A program made the translations under genes and the position numbers. The notes under the pieces are model-generated. The model was not told the DNA's origin. It ran no database searches and was given only the letters and a program-made list of their open reading frames with translations. A DNA stretch of 8,788 bases from Treponema sp. (GTDB lineage Bacteria; Spirochaetota; Spirochaetia; Treponematales; Breznakiellaceae), in the NCBI GenBank assembly GCA_009776715.1, contig WRNF01000026.1, forward strand, positions 1 to 8,788, written 5' to 3'. Within the stretch, counting starts at the first letter, position 1; each line of letters opens with the position of its first letter. Shown here in pieces: positions 1-5,579 of the stretch.

Positions 1-137
1 CCCTGCGCGGCCGCCCCCGCCGAAGAAGATCCCCCGTTTACGCCCTGCCCCCGTTTGACAAGTGAATATGCGATCAAAAGCGCAAAAAGCGCAATGAGCA
101 GTATAATAACCGCGCTGACAATTTTTGATTTTTTCAT
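1..137 (-). CDS. Periplasmic adaptor (HlyD/MFP-type) of an efflux pump, N-terminal fragment
   Basis: Only the first 45 codons are in the window; the gene continues past the left edge. The product starts MKKSKIVSAVIILLIALFA: a short basic N-terminus followed by one hydrophobic helix (about residues 7-26), then a Gly/Ser/Ala-rich linker. This is the usual start of an inner-membrane-anchored periplasmic adaptor (membrane fusion protein) of an RND or ABC tripartite pump. The ATG overlaps the stop codon of the upstream TolC-family gene by 4 bases (ATGA), implying translational coupling and a shared operon. The adaptor assignment rests mainly on the neighbour and the TM anchor; no lipoyl or barrel domain is visible yet. 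Any other membrane-anchored protein is possible, but the TolC gene directly upstream makes an adaptor most likely. Confidence 0.65.
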   Translation of the reverse strand, partial: MKKSKIVSAVIILLIALFALLIAYSLVKRGQGVNGGSSSAGAAAQ

Positions 138-1429
138 TTCAGCAAGTCCTTCCAGCTAACGTTCAAAGCCGCCGACATATCAAGGATCATGTTAAGGTAG
201 GAAAGCTCGCTCTGCAACAGCCGCTGGCGCGCGGAAACAAGGTTATTGCGGGCGTCTTCCAGCGCCAGCGAGTTGACCGTGCCGTTCCTGAACCCCTGAT
301 CGGTAAGCTCATAGCCCCTTTCGGCGACGCCAATGCTGAGGCGGGCAATTTCGACACTGTCCCATGAGTTCCGCAGATTCGCCGCCAGGGAGCGTATCTG
401 AATCACCGCCGATTCTTCGGCGTTTTGCAGATCCAGCCGGGCTTTGTCGATTTCCGCCTTCGCCGCCTGAAGGGACTGGCTTCTTCCCGTCCCCCGGATC
501 CAGGGGTCAACGGGAATATTTACCGTCGCGCTCCCGCTGAGGGTGTCGGCAAAAGGGTCAAAACTCCTGCTGTTCCAGTCCGCGGAAAGCCGCAGCGAAG
601 GCGCCCTGCCGGAAAGGGCGAGCTGCCTTTCGGCGTTTTCCAGCCGCTCAATCTCCCGCCTCCGGCTTACAATATCTGGCCGCCGGCTTATGTTCTCGCG
701 TATAAGCCGTTCGGCGTCAAGTTCCTCTTTTTCAATTTTGATTTCCCCGTCAAGCTCCGCCTCCGAATCCAGGGAAACGCCAAGCTGGGCCAGGAATTCG
801 CCAAACTGGTTGGCGTAGGAGGAATTCGCAGCGCTCAGGCTGTAACGGGCGTTTTCCATCCCCAGCCTGCTCTGCAGCAGCGTCAGTTCCCCGGCGAGGC
901 CGTTATTAAAGGCCACCTGGTTCTTCTCGTGCTGGAGCTGCGCCAGGCGCAGCATGTCGGCAAGGACGGAGAGGTTTTCCCGGTCGGCAATCAGGCCGTA
1001 AAAACTTTTCGTCAACTGTATTTCAAGCTGGTTTCGGGCGTCCTCGTAACTTAAAAGCCTGGCCTGGTACGCCAGCTTGATGTTTTTCACCGCGTGGGGG
1101 ATCCCCGCGTTAAAGGTCAGGCTGATCCCCAGGCCCGCGTTAAGGTTCGCCCCGTCCCTGTTCATTTCAAAGCCGCTGCCGGAAAAAAGCGCGCTCGAGT
1201 AAGAAGCGCCAAGAGTGCCATTTATTGAAGGGAAAACTTCCGACCACAGCCTGTTTGCAGAATACTCCGCCGTTGAAAGGTCGATAAGGCTTTTTTTCAG
1301 GCTTAGATTGTTTTCAATTCCGCGGGAAACGGCCTCGTCCAGAGTAATGGTCAACGGGGAGGCGTGCAGAACCACAGGGGACAAAAAATGCGCGCACAGC
1401 AAAACCCTGAGAAATAAACCCGGATGCAA
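134..1429 (-). CDS. TolC-family outer membrane efflux protein
   Basis: A 431-residue outer membrane factor, normal length for the TolC/OEP family, which forms the trimeric exit duct of tripartite efflux or type I secretion systems. A signal peptide is visible (hydrophobic residues 5-22, likely cleavage after HAS at 24). The mature part shows the two-fold OEP repeat: LDEAVSRGIENNLSLKK near residues 30-46, long amphipathic coiled-coil helices rich in Ala, Leu, Gln and Arg, and a second half with RRPDIVSRRREIERLENAE and the ending QGFRNGTVNSLALEDARNN followed by LLQSELSYLNMILD. The start is TTG: GGGGG at 1436-1440 lies 6 bases upstream and no ATG or GTG with a ribosome site precedes it before an in-frame stop. 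The gene is GC-rich with strong third-position GC, which produces long antisense reading frames. It is coupled to the adaptor gene by a 4-base overlap. The substrate cannot be told. Confidence 0.9.
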   Translation of the reverse strand: MHPGLFLRVLLCAHFLSPVVLHASPLTITLDEAVSRGIENNLSLKKSLIDLSTAEYSANRLWSEVFPSINGTLGASYSSALFSGSGFEMNRDGANLNAGLGISLTFNAGIPHAVKNIKLAYQARLLSYEDARNQLEIQLTKSFYGLIADRENLSVLADMLRLAQLQHEKNQVAFNNGLAGELTLLQSRLGMENARYSLSAANSSYANQFGEFLAQLGVSLDSEAELDGEIKIEKEELDAERLIRENISRRPDIVSRRREIERLENAERQLALSGRAPSLRLSADWNSRSFDPFADTLSGSATVNIPVDPWIRGTGRSQSLQAAKAEIDKARLDLQNAEESAVIQIRSLAANLRNSWDSVEIARLSIGVAERGYELTDQGFRNGTVNSLALEDARNNLVSARQRLLQSELSYLNMILDMSAALNVSWKDLLK

Positions 1430-1461
1430 ACAAATCCCCCTTTTCGGCGCTTTTGAGTACT

Positions 1462-1489
1462 ATCCTATCACAATAATAATGAACGAAAA
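1462..1489 (-). promoter_or_regulatory. Weak candidate promoter for the TolC-adaptor operon
   Basis: On the minus strand TTTTCG (1489-1484), a 16-base spacer and TAGGAT (1467-1462) lie about 30 bases before the TTG start. Both boxes match the sigma-70 consensus only in part, so this is a suggestion. Confidence 0.22.
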
Positions 1490-1574
1490 CAGGGTAAGGT
1501 TACACAGGGCGGCAATAAAAGGCCCAAAAAAACCTTTCCGCTGCACTCTATTCGCCCTCTGTATCCCGCTAAAA

Positions 1575-1810
1575 CCGGCAAGAGGCTGCCAGGCGGGGGG
1601 CGAAAATAGATGATGGAGTCCGCTTACGAAGCCGCGGCACGGCTTTTGTCAAGCAACTTGTTACAGATAAGTACCATAACTTGGGTTGTTCTTATTGCTG
1701 CCTTGCCGTGCCGGATTTATTGTACCCCAAGTTTATGCATTTGTCGGCTCGTCTTCCCAAGCGGAGAATTTCATAATATTTCCGCCCCCCGCCTGGCAGC
1801 CCCTTGCCGG
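1575..1810. repeat. 236-base element bounded by 34-base inverted repeats (MITE-like or structured RNA)
   Basis: The left arm (1575-1608) begins CCGGCAAGAGGCTGCCAGGC. The right arm (1777-1810), read as reverse complement, begins CCGGCAAGGGGCTGCCAGGC. The arms match at 32 of 34 positions; the two differences are both A/G. Further inverted matches nest inside: TCCGCTT near the left arm against AAGCGGA near the right, GGCACGGC (1636-1643) against GCCGTGCC (about 1705-1712), and AACTTGGG (1678-1685) against CCCAAGTT (about 1727-1734). The whole element can therefore fold into one long imperfect hairpin. There is no transposase gene inside and no clear target-site duplication outside. A non-autonomous mobile element (MITE) or a structured transcript are both possible. 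Confidence 0.7.
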
Positions 1811-1934
1811 ACTTAATCGATATTAATGGCATTGGGTGCAGGTAAAATAGAGAGGCAGTTTAATTGTGGCAATGAGATGGAAGGGAAAGTATGGCAGGTT
1901 AAGCCCAAAAACCGCCGGTTTTAGTAAATACTAC

Positions 1935-1963
1935 TTGACAAACGTTAAGTTATTTGGCAAATT
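1935..1963 (+). promoter_or_regulatory. Candidate promoter of the DUF3795 gene
   Basis: A perfect -35 box TTGACA (1935-1940) is followed after 17 bases by the poor -10 box CAAATT (1958-1963), 20 bases before the ATG. The strong -35 with a weak -10 could indicate dependence on an activator, but this is inferred only from box quality. Confidence 0.4.
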
Positions 1964-1982
1964 TCTAATCAGGAGGACTTCT

Positions 1983-2309
1983 ATGGAAAAGATAATAGCC
2001 TATTGCGGGCTGGACTGCGCGGAATGCGACGCCTACAAGGCGACGCAAAACAACGATCAGGCGCTGCGGGAAAAGATCGCCGCCGAATGGTCAAAATCGT
2101 TCAATTTTGCCTGCACGCCGGAAATGATCAACTGCACTTCCTGCACGGGCAGCGGCGTTAAGGTGGGCCATTGCTCGCAATGCGAAATACGCAAATGCGC
2201 CACGGGAAAAGGCCATAAAAACTGCGGCGTCTGCGTCGATTTTGCAGCATGCAAGACCATCAACGATTTTATCGCACAGGTGCCCCATGTAAGGGTCAAC
2301 CTGGCCTAA
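1983..2309 (+). CDS. DUF3795 cysteine-rich protein
   Basis: A 108-residue protein with the N-terminal signature of the DUF3795 family, AYCGLDCAECDAY (residues 6-18). It has twelve cysteines: 8, 12, 15, 44, 51, 54, 64, 67, 72, 81, 84 and 90, grouped as CxxxCxxC, CxxC, CxxC and CxxC. These probably bind zinc or an iron-sulfur cluster in the cytoplasm; the biochemical role of the family is not established. The start is the ATG at 1983, preceded by a strong AGGAGGA at 1971-1977; the reading frame extends further upstream but without a ribosome site. There is no signal peptide or TM helix. It is a single-gene unit with its own promoter, facing the XRE gene convergently. Confidence 0.88.
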   Translation: MEKIIAYCGLDCAECDAYKATQNNDQALREKIAAEWSKSFNFACTPEMINCTSCTGSGVKVGHCSQCEIRKCATGKGHKNCGVCVDFAACKTINDFIAQVPHVRVNLA

Positions 2310-2330
2310 AAACCGGATACGGCTGTCCGG
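2308..2330 (-). terminator. Intrinsic terminator of the XRE gene
   Basis: Read on the minus strand, CCGGA, an 8-base loop and TCCGG (2330-2313) are followed directly by TTTTT (2312-2308), 27 bases past the XRE stop. The stem is short but GC-rich and the U-tract is in the right place. Confidence 0.55.
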
Positions 2331-2348
2331 AAAGCCTTTCGGGCAGCC
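2321..2348 (+). terminator. Hairpin after the DUF3795 gene
   Basis: GGCTGTCCG (2321-2329) pairs with CGGGCAGCC (2340-2348) with one G-U pair and can be extended by AAA/TTT around a GCC loop. It lies 12 bases past the DUF3795 stop and shares its left arm with the minus-strand terminator hairpin, so the two folds are mutually exclusive. It lacks a downstream T-tract on the plus strand. Confidence 0.4.
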
Positions 2349-2356
2349 GCGCCCGC

Positions 2357-2692
2357 CTATTCGCGCCTGACGTTTTGCAGTTCAATAAGCTCGTCTATCT
2401 GCCGCAGCACAAAATCCTGAAATTCGGGGTACAGTTCGTTAAAAAGGCCGGTCATCCGCTCCATTTTTTCTTCCTGGGTGCTGTTGAACATTCGCCCCTT
2501 GCCGGTAAGAAGCCAGTGTTTATTGACGGAAAAGGCGCTTGAAATGAGGTGGATCAGGCGGTTATTTGCTTCTTTATGCCCTGTTTCAATTTCTGATAAA
2601 TAGCCGTTGGAAACATACACTGCTTTGGCAAATTCCCTCTGCGACATATTTAGTGTATTTCTTGTTTCCTTGATCCGGTCATTAATTGTCAT
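2357..2692 (-). CDS. XRE-family HTH transcriptional regulator
   Basis: A 111-residue DNA-binding protein with one Cro/CI-type (HTH_3) domain at about residues 6-65. MSQREFAKAV forms helix 2, SNGYLSEIETG holds the recognition helix (about 29-37), and WLLTGKGRMF is the typical domain end. The C-terminal tail (78-106) is helical, with FNELYPEFQDFVLRQIDEL, as in phage-like repressors that dimerise through it. ATG at 2692 is chosen; GTG one codon upstream (2695) is equally possible. It is divergent from the 61-residue gene, with promoters on both sides and dyads over both start sites, so autorepression plus control of the neighbour is likely. It resembles repressors of prophage or accessory elements, though no other phage gene is here. 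Confidence 0.9.
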   Translation of the reverse strand: MTINDRIKETRNTLNMSQREFAKAVYVSNGYLSEIETGHKEANNRLIHLISSAFSVNKHWLLTGKGRMFNSTQEEKMERMTGLFNELYPEFQDFVLRQIDELIELQNVRRE

Positions 2693-2700
2693 CACCTGTT

Positions 2701-2712
2701 CTCAATACGAGC
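2701..2712. promoter_or_regulatory. Candidate XRE operator at the regulator's own start site
   Basis: CTCAATACGAGC contains a CTC-N5-GAG dyad lying over the predicted transcription start and the edge of the -10 box of the XRE gene. It resembles the perfect palindrome GCTCATATATGAGC at the divergent promoter (2821-2834), which has CTC-N6-GAG. A shared operator for the XRE protein is inferred from these two sites only. Confidence 0.35.
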
Positions 2713-2738
2713 ATACAATAGTGATATTCGCCTATCAA
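2710..2738 (-). promoter_or_regulatory. Promoter of the XRE regulator gene
   Basis: On the minus strand TTGATA (2738-2733), a 17-base spacer and TATGCT (2715-2710) give 5/6 and 4/6 matches to the sigma-70 boxes. The predicted start near 2703 leaves a leader of about 10 bases before the ATG. Confidence 0.6.
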
Positions 2739-2789
2739 GCAAAAATTGCCTAAAAATGAGACGATTCTAACAATTGTTTGTTTTTATTA

Positions 2790-2818
2790 TTGACAAAACG
2801 TTCATTTTATAGTATATT
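2790..2818 (+). promoter_or_regulatory. Strong promoter of the 61-residue gene
   Basis: TTGACA (2790-2795), a 17-base spacer and TATATT (2813-2818) form a near-consensus sigma-70 promoter (6/6 and 5/6). Transcription should start near 2825, only about 4 bases before the ATG at 2829, so the message would be nearly leaderless. Confidence 0.7.
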
Positions 2819-2820
2819 AT

Positions 2821-2834
2821 GCTCATATATGAGC
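2821..2834. promoter_or_regulatory. Perfect 14-base palindrome over start site and start codon
   Basis: GCTCATATATGAGC is a perfect dyad that covers the predicted transcription start of the 61-residue gene and contains its ATG (2829-2831). It is well placed as a repressor operator, most simply for the divergent XRE protein. Confidence 0.5.
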
Positions 2835-3014
2835 TATTCTAATGATGTGAAACAAGGGAAGTTGTTATATACCTTTCCTAAGCTGTCAGAAGAAAATCAG
2901 CATTTTATCTTGGGCGTTGCTTCAGGTCTGAGGTTTTTCCAAGAAAAACATAAAGAATTATTAGATGAAAAAAGATTAATACATTTTAAGTTTCGTGAGG
3001 TAATGAAAGAATGA
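2829..3014 (+). CDS. 61-residue hypothetical protein resembling an XRE C-terminal tail
   Basis: A small soluble, probably helical and charged protein without an HTH, signal peptide or TM segment. Residues 16-38 (F-x-x-L-x-x-E-x-Q-x-F-[VI]-L, then L and Q) align without gaps to residues 84-106 of the divergent XRE regulator, in the stretch thought to mediate its oligomerisation. I infer that it could pair with the regulator through this region. The ATG at 2829 is chosen because the promoter starts transcription just before it; an upstream in-frame ATG at 2778 precedes the promoter. There is no Shine-Dalgarno site, so translation may be leaderless. A remnant of a second XRE gene is an alternative explanation, but the near-consensus promoter suggests it is expressed. 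Confidence 0.6.
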   Translation: MSYSNDVKQGKLLYTFPKLSEENQHFILGVASGLRFFQEKHKELLDEKRLIHFKFREVMKE

Positions 3015-3092
3015 AATTATTTTTATAATAATAAATAAAATAATAAATATTAATTCATAAAATAATAAGTTATACGTAAATGGAGAAAATAA

Positions 3093-3542
3093 ATGAAAAT
3101 TTTTACCAAAATCTTGTTAACAGGATTTTTTATCCTAACGGTATTTTTTGCTACAGAGCAAAAAGTATATTCTCAACAATCGCTACAAGGTCAAGCCTTT
3201 ATGAATCAACGTTTGGCATTGCTAGCAACATCTGGTAGTGAATTTGCCTCTCTTAATCAACTTCAGCGAGTAACCTTTGATTTCAATGTGGTTGTATTAG
3301 AAGGTATGGAAGCTTTATGGGAAAGAATTAGAACCGCTTATAATATCCGAGTTCAACCAGATTGGATAGTAGTTGTTAATGAAAAACAACTGATAGAGCT
3401 TTCTGCCCCAATTTTGGACGGGCGTTTTGATGCATTGGTTATTGCTCCAGCAAATGAATTAATTAATGCGTTGGTTATGGGTTCAGGTGGCGGGTTTGCT
3501 TTTGTTGCCGATCCACGAAATGTGCTGGGAAGAAATCGGTAA
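3093..3542 (+). CDS. Secreted hypothetical protein
   Basis: A 149-residue protein I do not recognise. It has a clear signal peptide: MKIFTK, a hydrophobic core at residues 7-20, and a likely cleavage after VYS at 27; there is no lipobox cysteine and no other TM segment. The mature part has no cysteine and is mixed alpha/beta with a Gly-rich GSGGGFAF near 130-137. The start ATG is preceded by TGGAGAAAATAA, with GGAG about 9 bases upstream. The gap before it (3015-3092) is almost entirely A and T and likely contains its promoter. AT-rich codon use like its neighbours and unlike the TolC gene suggests acquisition from elsewhere. Periplasmic or exported location is inferred from the signal peptide. 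Confidence 0.75.
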   Translation: MKIFTKILLTGFFILTVFFATEQKVYSQQSLQGQAFMNQRLALLATSGSEFASLNQLQRVTFDFNVVVLEGMEALWERIRTAYNIRVQPDWIVVVNEKQLIELSAPILDGRFDALVIAPANELINALVMGSGGGFAFVADPRNVLGRNR

Positions 3543-3550
3543 TAAATATT

Positions 3551-3578
3551 TTGCTTAAGTTCCGACAGAAAATATACT
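3551..3578 (+). promoter_or_regulatory. Candidate promoter of the zinc-ribbon membrane protein gene
   Basis: TTGCTT (3551-3556), a 16-base spacer and TATACT (3573-3578) match the sigma-70 boxes at 4/6 and 5/6. The leader would be about 90 bases and contains two hairpins before the ATG at 3674. Confidence 0.4.
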
Positions 3579-3609
3579 TACAATGTAGTGAGTCTATTTT
3601 TATGTAAAT

Positions 3610-3629
3610 AAATTTTCGTATGAAAATTT
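3610..3629. promoter_or_regulatory. Perfect AT-rich hairpin in the leader
   Basis: AAATTTTC-GTAT-GAAAATTT is an 8-base-pair stem with a 4-base loop, in the presumed 5' leader of the following gene. It has no T-tract and is not an obvious terminator. Confidence 0.35.
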
Positions 3630-3644
3630 ATAATAAGTTTATGG

Positions 3645-3660
3645 GTGGCATTAATGCCAC
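3645..3660. promoter_or_regulatory. Perfect 16-base palindrome abutting the Shine-Dalgarno site
   Basis: GTGGCATTAATGCCAC is perfectly self-complementary and ends exactly where the ribosome site AAAGGA (3661-3666) of the next gene begins. In RNA it could form a hairpin that affects ribosome access; as DNA it could bind a dimeric repressor. Which one applies cannot be told from the sequence. Confidence 0.45.
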
Positions 3661-3673
3661 AAAGGAATTTTTT

Positions 3674-4531
3674 ATGGAAAATATGATTACGTGCAAATGT
3701 GGAAAAGAGTTTGATCAAAATAAACTAGGAAAATGTCCGAGTTGCGGTAAAATGAGTCCGAAGATGAAAAAAATTCTTCTCATTATGCTACCAATTATAG
3801 TGATTGTTTTTGGAGGAGTGTTAGTATTTAGTCTTGTGGCATTGTCAAGTTCAATTGATGGGCTATTTGATGATACTTCCGCAGGGAAAAACAAGAACTA
3901 TACTACTGTAGACTACTCAAACGATATTATCATTGCCGCAACAGAAATGACAGTTGCATTTGCTCTTAATGAATCACTCGCCGATTTAAAAGGGTCTAAT
4001 GATCTTAATGTTATTGTTCAGGAAGACTTAAAAGAACAGTGGGATTTATTGCAAAAAGCTTGTGGTCTGACACCAAGAAAAGTTGATTACTGCCCAGAAT
4101 CTAGTATAAAAGAGTATTTAAATGCTCTTAGCTATTCTTTGAGCTCTACTGTAGTAGTATTCAAGAGCAATGGAAAATCTCCTTCTGCTTTCGGCTTAAC
4201 AAAGGATTTTCTTTTAAAAGTACCTGCTATTAGAGTTCCTATTTCTCAAAATAATCCTCAAGTAAACGGAACATGGATAAGTGAAGATGATGACGACGAG
4301 CTTACCTTCAGTGGCTCCAATTTTACAAGTCAAGTAAAAACTGGAAAAAACTGGAAAAATTTTGACAAAGGCAAGTTTTTTCTAAATGAAACACAAACGA
4401 AAATGACTCTTAATATCACACATGAATGGAAAAATGGTAAATGGGTGGAAGACCCTTATACAGATGTGGTTGATATTAGAATATCTGGTAATACTATGAT
4501 ACTTGATGATAAAACTTACACAAAAAAATAA
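3674..4531 (+). CDS. Membrane-anchored zinc-ribbon protein with C-terminal beta domain
   Basis: A 285-residue protein of unknown function. Residues 5-26 form a zinc ribbon with C7, C9, C21 and C24 (CxC and CPSC knuckles). One TM helix at about 33-56 follows a basic MKK. A middle region (about 75-190) is probably extracytoplasmic. The C-terminal 197-283 starts NGTWISEDDDDELTF and ends ISGNTMILDDKTYTKK, a lipocalin-like/DUF5640-style beta module often seen in Treponema secreted proteins. The ribbon faces the cytoplasm if the basic residues obey the positive-inside rule. Start at 3674 is chosen because AAAGGA lies 7 bases upstream; in-frame ATGs at 3620 and 3641 lack such a site and would place a palindrome in the coding region. 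It is AT-rich like its neighbours and probably monocistronic. Function is not assigned. Confidence 0.8.
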   Translation: MENMITCKCGKEFDQNKLGKCPSCGKMSPKMKKILLIMLPIIVIVFGGVLVFSLVALSSSIDGLFDDTSAGKNKNYTTVDYSNDIIIAATEMTVAFALNESLADLKGSNDLNVIVQEDLKEQWDLLQKACGLTPRKVDYCPESSIKEYLNALSYSLSSTVVVFKSNGKSPSAFGLTKDFLLKVPAIRVPISQNNPQVNGTWISEDDDDELTFSGSNFTSQVKTGKNWKNFDKGKFFLNETQTKMTLNITHEWKNGKWVEDPYTDVVDIRISGNTMILDDKTYTKK

Positions 4532-4543
4532 GGATAAAAACAT

Positions 4544-4688
4544 AAACGGTTAGCGTTCCGCCGCCCATTCGGGCGGCTCCAGGGTTTCGGTAGGCTAGGT
4601 CATTGCTAAAGAGCCATTCCCACGCCTCCCTGCACCCACATTTTGCCAGCCCTGGTCTTACTAAGCAAGCCCTTATCCCGGATGACAA
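4544..4688. repeat. GC-rich structured intergenic block
   Basis: Between AT-rich genes lies a GC-rich non-coding block. It holds a perfect hairpin GCCGCCC-ATTC-GGGCGGC (4560-4577) and a longer-range CCAGGG/CCCTGG pair (about 4580 and 4649). The block is framed by GGTTAGCG (4548-4555) and, inverted, CGTTAACC (4694-4701). It looks like a dispersed intergenic repeat or recombination-site remnant. No tRNA fold or convincing reading frame is visible. Confidence 0.45.
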
Positions 4689-4728
4689 AACGTCGTTAAC
4701 CTTAAAACGTTAGACGACGTTCGTTTTT
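4689..4728. terminator. Bidirectional terminator between convergent genes
   Basis: AACGTCGT (4689-4696) pairs with ACGACGTT (4714-4721), an 8-base-pair stem with a 17-base loop. On the plus strand CGTTTTT follows; on the minus strand the stem runs into TTTT. It sits between the zinc-ribbon gene and the toxin gene, whose stop codon lies in the T-run. The large loop weakens the case. Confidence 0.45.
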
Positions 4729-5062
4729 ATATCATATTATCAATCACTTTTGATATTAATATTTCTTCTATATTTCTTCTTGCATCCAATACAAATAATA
4801 TATATACCTTTTTATTATCATTTTTTATTTTGTAATATACTTTCCAAGGATTTATTACTAATTCATAAACATCAAAAATGCCAATGTCTTTTAATTCCTG
4901 TGTCTGTTTAGTTCTTAGTTCCTCTATTTCCAATAATTCTATTTCCTTCATAATTTTTTTATATATATTATTAGCCACATCTGCCCCTACTTTAGTAATA
5001 TAGTATTCAAGTATTTCATTTAATGAATCTACCCCATCAGTAGCCCATTCAATATTTCTCAT
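4727..5062 (-). CDS. RelE/ParE-family toxin
   Basis: A 111-residue type II toxin of the RelE/ParE superfamily, at the usual length. An N-terminal helical hairpin (residues 8-50) starts with EWATDGVDSLNEILEYY, followed by the beta-sheet core with YELVINPWKVYYKI (66-79), VYILFVLDARRN (86-97) and IEEILISKV. The W-x-VYY, D-x-RR and IL pattern is typical of this superfamily. Members act as mRNA interferases (RelE) or gyrase inhibitors (ParE); the sequence alone does not decide which. Its ATG overlaps the antitoxin stop by one base (TAATG), so translation is coupled and the antitoxin is made first. It appears intact, with no frameshift. Confidence 0.88.
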   Translation of the reverse strand: MRNIEWATDGVDSLNEILEYYITKVGADVANNIYKKIMKEIELLEIEELRTKQTQELKDIGIFDVYELVINPWKVYYKIKNDNKKVYILFVLDARRNIEEILISKVIDNMI

Positions 5063-5343
5063 TAATCTTTTGCCTTCAATGTTTTCTCAAATATTTTTTT
5101 TGCATTTACATGAGTAATTGTATTTCCATTTTTTATATCCTTTTCACCAAAACTTAATAATTTGGCCAAATTTATTGCATTTATTGTCTTTTGGTAACTT
5201 TCAATATCAATAATCACGGCCTTAGCTTCCCCATTTTGGGTTATAACAACAGTAGATTTTGTTTTCCCAACATAATTTACAACCTCAGTTGTATGTGCTT
5301 TTACATAAGAAATCGGTTTTAAATCTTGAGCCAAATTTACCAT
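5062..5343 (-). CDS. Phd/YefM-family antitoxin
   Basis: A 93-residue antitoxin. The N-terminal Phd/YefM DNA-binding fold spans about residues 9-60, with ISYVKAHTTEVVNYV then STVVITQNGEAKAVIIDIES, the classic strand carrying QNGEAKAV. The C-terminal tail (61-93), rich in Lys, Asn and Thr, is the part expected to wrap the toxin. The ATG has a strong GGAGGA 7 bases upstream (about 5350-5355), preceded by a long T-run and a stem-loop on the coding strand. In this family the antitoxin and the complex repress the operon. Order antitoxin-toxin with a one-base overlap is the normal layout. Confidence 0.88.
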   Translation of the reverse strand: MVNLAQDLKPISYVKAHTTEVVNYVGKTKSTVVITQNGEAKAVIIDIESYQKTINAINLAKLLSFGEKDIKNGNTITHVNAKKIFEKTLKAKD

Positions 5344-5371
5344 GTTTATCCTCCAAAAAAAAATAATTGAT

Positions 5372-5467
5372 AAGCCATTTCCAAAAATCGGTTAGTTTCG
5401 GAAATGGCTTTATAAAAACTGTCCAAATTGCCAGTTTTTCTGTTAAATATAAGGTAGATGTTCAAAA
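5372..5467. repeat. Two-hairpin intergenic repeat, copy A
   Basis: Hairpin 1 is AAGCCATTTCC (5372-5382) with GGAAATGGCTT (5400-5410). Hairpin 2 is AAAAACTG with CAGTTTTT (about 5414-5439). A tail ends in TTCAAAA (5461-5467). The unit recurs at 5835-5930 with the same spacing (offset 463 bases, one compensating insertion and deletion) and roughly three quarters identity over the hairpin-2 and tail part. On the minus strand it lies directly upstream of the antitoxin ribosome site, so it forms part of that leader or promoter region. Confidence 0.65.
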
Positions 5468-5579
5468 TTAAACCATCATTCTGCAAATTGGTCAATAGAT
5501 TGTACTATATTTTGTACCAAAATTCGCGTTTTTATTGAATTATGCAAAGGGAGCGATTTCAACTATTGAAAACAACTCA

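Larger units (their letters stand above)
1430..1982. other. Gene-free intergenic stretch between the efflux operon and the DUF3795 gene
   Basis: These 553 bases carry no convincing gene. Plus-strand reading frames here lack ribosome sites and run across an inverted-repeat structure. The stretch holds a weak minus-strand promoter, the inverted-repeat element at 1575-1810, a copy of GGTAAAATAGAG (1841-1852) related to the repeats near 5968-6030, a small A-tract/hairpin/T-tract (AAAACC-GCC-GGTTTT, 1908-1922) that may act as a weak bidirectional terminator, and the promoter of the DUF3795 gene. Confidence 0.6.

Noticed and set aside
425..1054. Long plus-strand reading frames (425-1054, 543-818) inside the TolC-family gene
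   Set aside because: They are antisense to a clear family member with high third-position GC, show no recognisable domain and have no ribosome site.
1215..1816. Plus-strand reading frames 1215-1613 and 1610-1816
   Set aside because: The first is partly antisense to the TolC gene; both cross the inverted-repeat element, lack ribosome sites and resemble no protein family.
1833..4637. TGGGTGCAGG at 1833-1842 and its complement near 4628-4637 as an inverted-repeat pair
   Set aside because: Only ten bases match and the flanks diverge; too short to support a shared element.
2791..4693. Shared 11-mer TGACAAAACGT at 2791 and 4683 as possible island boundaries
   Set aside because: An 11-base match is expected several times by chance in a window of this size, and one copy is part of a promoter.
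4544..4721. tRNA or other known structured RNA in the GC-rich block
   Set aside because: No cloverleaf, T-loop consensus or CCA end could be traced on either strand.
2767..5535. The AT-rich genes as an integron cassette array
   Set aside because: Only one attC-like half site is visible (near 4695-4716); the other gene junctions have no attC fold, and no integrase is present.
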